Shown: positions 6,393-9,031 of the stretch, piece after piece
How the letters are laid out: every line of letters begins with the position of its first letter
How positions within the stretch are numbered: position 1 is the first letter of the stretch
Assembly: GCA_905236465.1 (NCBI GenBank)
Contig: CAJOQA010000010.1
Span: 1 to 9,031 of the forward strand
Direction of reading: 5' to 3'
DNA: 9,031 nt
Source of the DNA: an uncultured Treponema sp.
GTDB lineage: Bacteria > Spirochaetota > Spirochaetia > Treponematales > Treponemataceae
Translations under genes and position numbers: made by a program
Notes under the pieces: model-generated
What the model saw: the letters and a program-made list of their open reading frames with translations, nothing else
Told to the model about the DNA's origin: nothing
Databases searched by the model: none

Positions 6393-7724
6393 CTATTCTT
6401 CTTCCCTAGCCTTGTTCTCGAATTTTGTATACGAAGAAATAAAGAGAATAGGAACATCACCTATTGGGCCGTTTCTTTGCTTTGCCACAACAAGTTTTCT
6501 ATCTTGAACAGGATTATATTCTTCCCCTTCTTTTTGCTTCTGCCTTTCTCCATGAATAAAGATAACCATGTCGGCATCTTGCTCTATAGAACCTGAACCC
6601 CTTAATTGTGCTAAATTAGGCTCATTTCCTTCTGCAGTTCTGGCAACCTGACAAAGAACAATTATTGGAATCTCAAGTTCACGTGCTAAACTTTTTAAAG
6701 ACTTTGAGATAGCTGACTGCTGATCATAAACAGGAGCAGCTTCATTTTCGCTAGTTATAAGTCCTATATAGTCAATGAAAATAATCTGAACTTTTTGATT
6801 TACTTTCATCCTTCGTGCCATAGCCCGTAAGTCTAAAAGCTTCATGTTTGGAGTATCTACAATATATAGTGGAGCCTCAAAACAAAGACCTGCGGCATCT
6901 TGAAGTTTCTTAAAATCTTCTGTTTTTAACATTCCGGACCTTAGTTTTGTTCCTGGAATGCGGGCCACTTGAGATAAAAGACGTTGTCCTATCTGTTCCG
7001 CAGACATTTCCAGGCTAAAAAAACCACAAGGAATATTTTTTTCTATAGCAATATGTTGCATCATTGACAAGGCAAGGGCTGTTTTACCCATTGACGGCCT
7101 AGCCCCAATAATGGTCATCTCACTATTTTGAAAACCGCTTGTCATTGAGTCTAATTGATTAAAGCCAGAGGGAATACCTGAAACGGAATCCTTATTTTTA
7201 TAATGATAATCAATAAGCTGTATTGTTTTTGGAACAACATCTTTCATAGCATAAACTTGAGTAGATTGGTTTACATCTGTAAGTTTAAAGATTTTTTGTT
7301 CAGCTTCTTCCAATATTTTCCGGCTATCCTTAGTTTCATTAAAACTGTCAGACTTTATATCTGATGAAATTTTTATAAGATTTCGTCGAGTTGAATTGTC
7401 AAGTACTATTTTTGCGTAATAGTCTACATTTGCGCTTGTAGGAACTGTATCAGTAAGAGTTGAAATATATGCTACACCACCCGCCTCTGCTAATTTCCCA
7501 TTTTTTGTAAGATCGTCGATAAGTGTCAGCATATCTCCACGGATACCTTGTGAAAAAAGATGAAGGAGCGAGTCGTAAATAACTTGATTTTGCTGGCTAT
7601 AAAAATTATCAGAACGTAAATAAGTAACTACATCTCCCAAAGACCCCCAATCTAAAAGCAAAGCACCAAGTGTTGCTTGCTCTGCTTCCAGATTATGAGG
7701 TGGTACTTTATCTTTTAATTCCAT
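6393..7724 (-). CDS. dnaB: Replicative DNA helicase DnaB
   Basis: The 443-residue protein has the DnaB N-terminal domain (start VPPHNLEAEQATLGALL, 7-23; about 7-110), a linker helix (about 155-175) and the RecA-like helicase domain. The helicase domain has Walker A GARPSMGKTA (207-216), the catalytic glutamate in SLEM (Glu239), Walker B IIFIDYIGL with Asp318, the sensor Gln359 in LCQV, the DNA-binding loop QLRGSGSIEQDADMV (373-387) and the arginine finger region KQRNG (Arg417). DnaB is the hexameric 5'-3' helicase that unwinds DNA at the replication fork. There is no intein, and the length is slightly below the usual 450-470. The start is supported by AAGGAG (7735-7730) five bases upstream. 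A terminator-like hairpin lies directly before this ribosome binding site, so expression probably depends on read-through from rplI or on a promoter I could not identify. Confidence 0.97.
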   Translation of the reverse strand: MELKDKVPPHNLEAEQATLGALLLDWGSLGDVVTYLRSDNFYSQQNQVIYDSLLHLFSQGIRGDMLTLIDDLTKNGKLAEAGGVAYISTLTDTVPTSANVDYYAKIVLDNSTRRNLIKISSDIKSDSFNETKDSRKILEEAEQKIFKLTDVNQSTQVYAMKDVVPKTIQLIDYHYKNKDSVSGIPSGFNQLDSMTSGFQNSEMTIIGARPSMGKTALALSMMQHIAIEKNIPCGFFSLEMSAEQIGQRLLSQVARIPGTKLRSGMLKTEDFKKLQDAAGLCFEAPLYIVDTPNMKLLDLRAMARRMKVNQKVQIIFIDYIGLITSENEAAPVYDQQSAISKSLKSLARELEIPIIVLCQVARTAEGNEPNLAQLRGSGSIEQDADMVIFIHGERQKQKEGEEYNPVQDRKLVVAKQRNGPIGDVPILFISSYTKFENKAREEE

Positions 7725-7735
7725 AAGGTCTCCTT

Positions 7736-7771
7736 AAAAAATAAAGCCATACCCTTTTAGGCATGGCTTTA
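7736..7771 (-). terminator. Intrinsic terminator / attenuator between rplI and dnaB
   Basis: On the minus strand TAAAGCCAT (7771-7763) pairs perfectly with ATGGCTTTA (7750-7742). One mismatch and a CC/GG pair extend the stem to a six-base loop (TAAAAG), and six T follow at once (7741-7736). The dnaB Shine-Dalgarno begins on the next base (7735). The structure has all parts of a rho-independent terminator, yet lies inside the conserved gene order, so partial termination is the likely role. Confidence 0.8.
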
Positions 7772-7802
7772 CGCAATGTGTTAGCAAATAAATGGATCGG
7801 AT

Positions 7803-8336
7803 TTACTCAGCTTTAGCTGATTCTGCACCATCAGAAGAAGCTTCCTTCTTTGCCTCTTTTGCAGGCTTCTCAGTCTTCTCTGATTTTACTTCCTGTGCCT
7901 TTACTGAAAGATTAACTTCTGCTACAGTTGTTTCATAAAGGTGAATCTTTACACTGTAACTTCCTACGCTCTTAATTGTTGAGCCTGGAACCTCAATCTT
8001 CTTGCGTTCGATATCAAAGCCAAGTTCTGCAAGTTTTGCAACCAAAGTCTGGCTTGTAACTGCTCCAAAAAGCTTACCATTATTTCCAGCGGGCATAACC
8101 AATTCAAGGTTAAGGGCCTCAAGCTTTTCTTTAGTGCTCTTGCTATCGTTGCGCTTCTGCTCCTTGCGAGCTTCAATTTCAGCTTTTTTTCCTTCAAAAT
8201 ATGCAACAGTTTCATCTGTATAAGGAACTGCAAGCATACGGGGAAAAAGGTAGTTTCTTGCATAACCATTGGCAACGTTCTTTACGTCACCCATCTCACC
8301 AACGTGTTTTACATCATCATTAAGAATGACTTTCAT
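7803..8336 (-). CDS. rplI: 50S ribosomal protein L9, with a charged C-terminal extension
   Basis: L9 binds 23S rRNA near the base of the L1 stalk and helps maintain reading frame. The 177-residue protein has the N-terminal L9 signature (MKVILNDDVKHVGEMGDV, then VANGYARNYLFP at 21-32), a long connecting helix (about 41-75) and the C-terminal domain with GKLFGAVT (87-94). Family members are usually about 148-150 residues. Here about 30 extra residues (148-177), rich in Lys, Glu, Ala and Ser, follow the C-terminal domain and look disordered. I chose ATG 8336 over the in-frame TTG at 8342: the AGGAG at 8348-8344 is 7 bases from the ATG but only one from the TTG, and L9 proteins start directly with M-x-V-I-L. 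It lies 66 bases after rpsR. Confidence 0.95.
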   Translation of the reverse strand: MKVILNDDVKHVGEMGDVKNVANGYARNYLFPRMLAVPYTDETVAYFEGKKAEIEARKEQKRNDSKSTKEKLEALNLELVMPAGNNGKLFGAVTSQTLVAKLAELGFDIERKKIEVPGSTIKSVGSYSVKIHLYETTVAEVNLSVKAQEVKSEKTEKPAKEAKKEASSDGAESAKAE

Positions 8337-8343
8337 TTTCAAG

Positions 8344-8348
8344 CTCCT
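8344..8348 (-). promoter_or_regulatory. Ribosome binding site of rplI
   Basis: AGGAG on the minus strand lies 7 bases before ATG 8336. It settles the start in favour of ATG over the TTG two codons upstream. It is complementary to the CTCCT in the upstream stem-loop (8383-8379 loop and adjoining base). Confidence 0.85.
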
Positions 8349-8366
8349 AGTAAATATACTTTTGTG

Positions 8367-8394
8367 TCCGCTTTTCCAGGAGTTGGATAGCGGA
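8367..8394 (-). promoter_or_regulatory. Stem-loop in the rpsR-rplI gap, possible translational control element
   Basis: On the minus strand TCCGCT (8394-8389) pairs with AGCGGA (8372-8367). A small internal loop follows, then TCCA pairs with TGGA around a five-base loop ACTCC. No T-run follows, so it is not a standard terminator. The loop plus the next base reads CTCCT, the complement of the rplI ribosome binding site 30 bases downstream. Whether this is RNA processing, a translational switch or chance is unknown. Confidence 0.45.
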
Positions 8395-8402
8395 TATGGT
8401 TT

Positions 8403-8717
8403 TTAGTCTGCTACGTAAGGCAAAAGACAGATTGCACGTGCTCTTTTTATTGTAAGAGCAAGTTCTCTTTGGTGCTTTGCACAAGTACCAGTTATGCGGC
8501 GAGGAAGAATCTTTCCTCTTTCTGTTGTAAAGCGGCGAAGCCCATCAGCATCTTTGTAATCAATTTTTGCCTTGTTTGCGCAGAAACGGCAAACTTTCTT
8601 ATGAAAGAAAGCCTTTCCCTTTGCACGTGGGTTACGTCCATCGTCTTCACGCCCCTGTCCTTGATCAATACCCATATTTTCGTCTTTAACTTCTGTCTCT
8701 TTTAATTCGTCTGACAT
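8403..8717 (-). CDS. rpsR: 30S ribosomal protein S18
   Basis: This 104-residue protein carries the S18 core from about residue 36 to the end: KVCRFCANKAKIDYKD (41-56), LRRFTTERGKILPRRITG (60-77), TCAKHQRELALTIKRAR (78-94) and a terminal LLPYV. S18 pairs with S6 on the platform of the small subunit. Cys43, Cys46, Cys79 and His82 are arranged like a possible metal site (CxxC plus CxxH), which many S18 proteins lack. The first 35 residues are an acidic, glycine-containing extension that seems disordered. The start is supported by AAGGAG (8730-8725), 7 bases before ATG 8717; a start at Met15 lacks comparable support. It lies 33 bases after ssb, and rpsF would be expected further upstream, outside the window. 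Confidence 0.96.
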   Translation of the reverse strand: MSDELKETEVKDENMGIDQGQGREDDGRNPRAKGKAFFHKKVCRFCANKAKIDYKDADGLRRFTTERGKILPRRITGTCAKHQRELALTIKRARAICLLPYVAD

Positions 8718-8750
8718 AGTATTGCTCCTTAATGTAAAAAAATCATTCTC

Positions 8751-9031
8751 TTAGAAGGGAATGTCTTCGGGAAAATCAGAAGAAGAAGTTTCAAAACTAT
8801 CTTCCTGAACAGGCTGTTTAGGTGTAAAAGAAGTCTGTTGCTGGTAGTTGCCAGAAGACTGTGAGGCTCCTGAATATCCACCATCAGATCTACCACCTAA
8901 CAAGTGCACATTGCTTGCTACAATCTGTACTTTACTAAATTTTTGCCCATCTTTTTCCCAACGGTCCTGCTTTAGAGAGCCTTGAACCGCAATTTGTTTT
9001 CCTTTTGTAAGGTATTGTTTTAGGCTTTCCC
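8751..9031 (-). CDS. ssb: Single-stranded DNA-binding protein SSB, C-terminal part (cut by window end)
   Basis: An open minus-strand frame enters at the right edge and ends with TAA at 8753-8751, giving the last 93 residues. It contains the end of the OB fold (ESLKQYLTKGKQIAVQGSL, DRWEKDGQKFSKVQIVASNV, HLLGG), a Ser/Gly/Gln-rich disordered linker, and the acidic tip DFPEDIPF. That tip is the standard SSB tail that binds replication and repair partners. SSB coats single-stranded DNA at the fork, so its clustering with dnaB makes functional sense. The N-terminal half and start are outside the window. The rpsF-ssb-rpsR-rplI order is widespread in bacteria, and dnaB next to it is common in treponemes and several other groups. 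Confidence 0.96.
   Translation of the reverse strand, partial: ESLKQYLTKGKQIAVQGSLKQDRWEKDGQKFSKVQIVASNVHLLGGRSDGGYSGASQSSGNYQQQTSFTPKQPVQEDSFETSSSDFPEDIPF

Noticed and set aside
6381..6596. 71-codon + strand frame with a hydrophobic start, overlapping the 3' end of dnaB
   Set aside because: It is the antisense shadow of the conserved dnaB C-terminus, begins inside the dnaB terminator and has no ribosome binding site.
7772..7802. A separate dnaB promoter between rplI and the terminator hairpin
   Set aside because: Candidate hexamers on the minus strand (for example TTGCGT with TATGGC, 19-base spacing) match poorly and would sit inside the hairpin, so I do not annotate one.
8002..8223. + strand frames opposite rplI (8002-8223) and rpsR (8469-8705)
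   Set aside because: They are antisense to highly conserved ribosomal protein genes and have no family resemblance.
8340..8342. TTG as start of rplI
   Set aside because: It is one base from the Shine-Dalgarno AGGAG, too close for initiation. ATG 8336 has 7-base spacing and matches the L9 family N-terminus.

Overview
The window looks like a chromosomal segment of a spirochete, most likely a treponeme. A P83/100-family antigen gene (a family known from Borrelia and Treponema) occurs together with the gene order ssb-rpsR-rplI-dnaB, and the DNA is AT-rich with A/T-ending codons. All genes are intact except the two cut by the window edges. I see no tRNA, rRNA, insertion sequence, phage gene or CRISPR array, and no gene-free stretch longer than about 95 bases.

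Left part (1-4178): the 3' end of a probable threonine synthase gene on the + strand converges, with 3 bases between, on a minus-strand alpha/beta hydrolase of the monoacylglycerol-lipase type. A 54-base divergent region follows. In it, a -10 hexamer ends exactly 6 bases before each ATG, so both transcripts may be leaderless. To the right is a TrmA/RlmD-type RNA m5U methyltransferase, coupled by a GTGA overlap to an exported protein with a PQQ-like beta-propeller and a helical C-terminus.

Middle (4179-6391): the P83/100-like exported protein has its own extended -10 promoter and a strong ribosome binding site. Its centre is an alanine-rich coiled coil of about 250 residues, built in part from 42-base (two-heptad) tandem repeats and interrupted by a proline-containing phase break. 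It converges on dnaB; between them lie one hairpin suited to each direction.

Right part (6393-9031, minus strand): the replication/ribosome cluster ssb (partial), rpsR, rplI, dnaB, transcribed leftward. A typical intrinsic terminator lies directly in front of the dnaB ribosome binding site, suggesting attenuation between the ribosomal genes and the helicase gene. A stem-loop between rpsR and rplI carries a sequence complementary to the rplI Shine-Dalgarno.

Most of this is ordinary core genome. The unusual points are regulatory (possible leaderless divergent promoters, the rplI/dnaB attenuator, the rpsR/rplI stem-loop) and structural (the repeat-expanded P83/100 stalk next to a propeller protein). 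I did not find a convincing undescribed multi-gene system.
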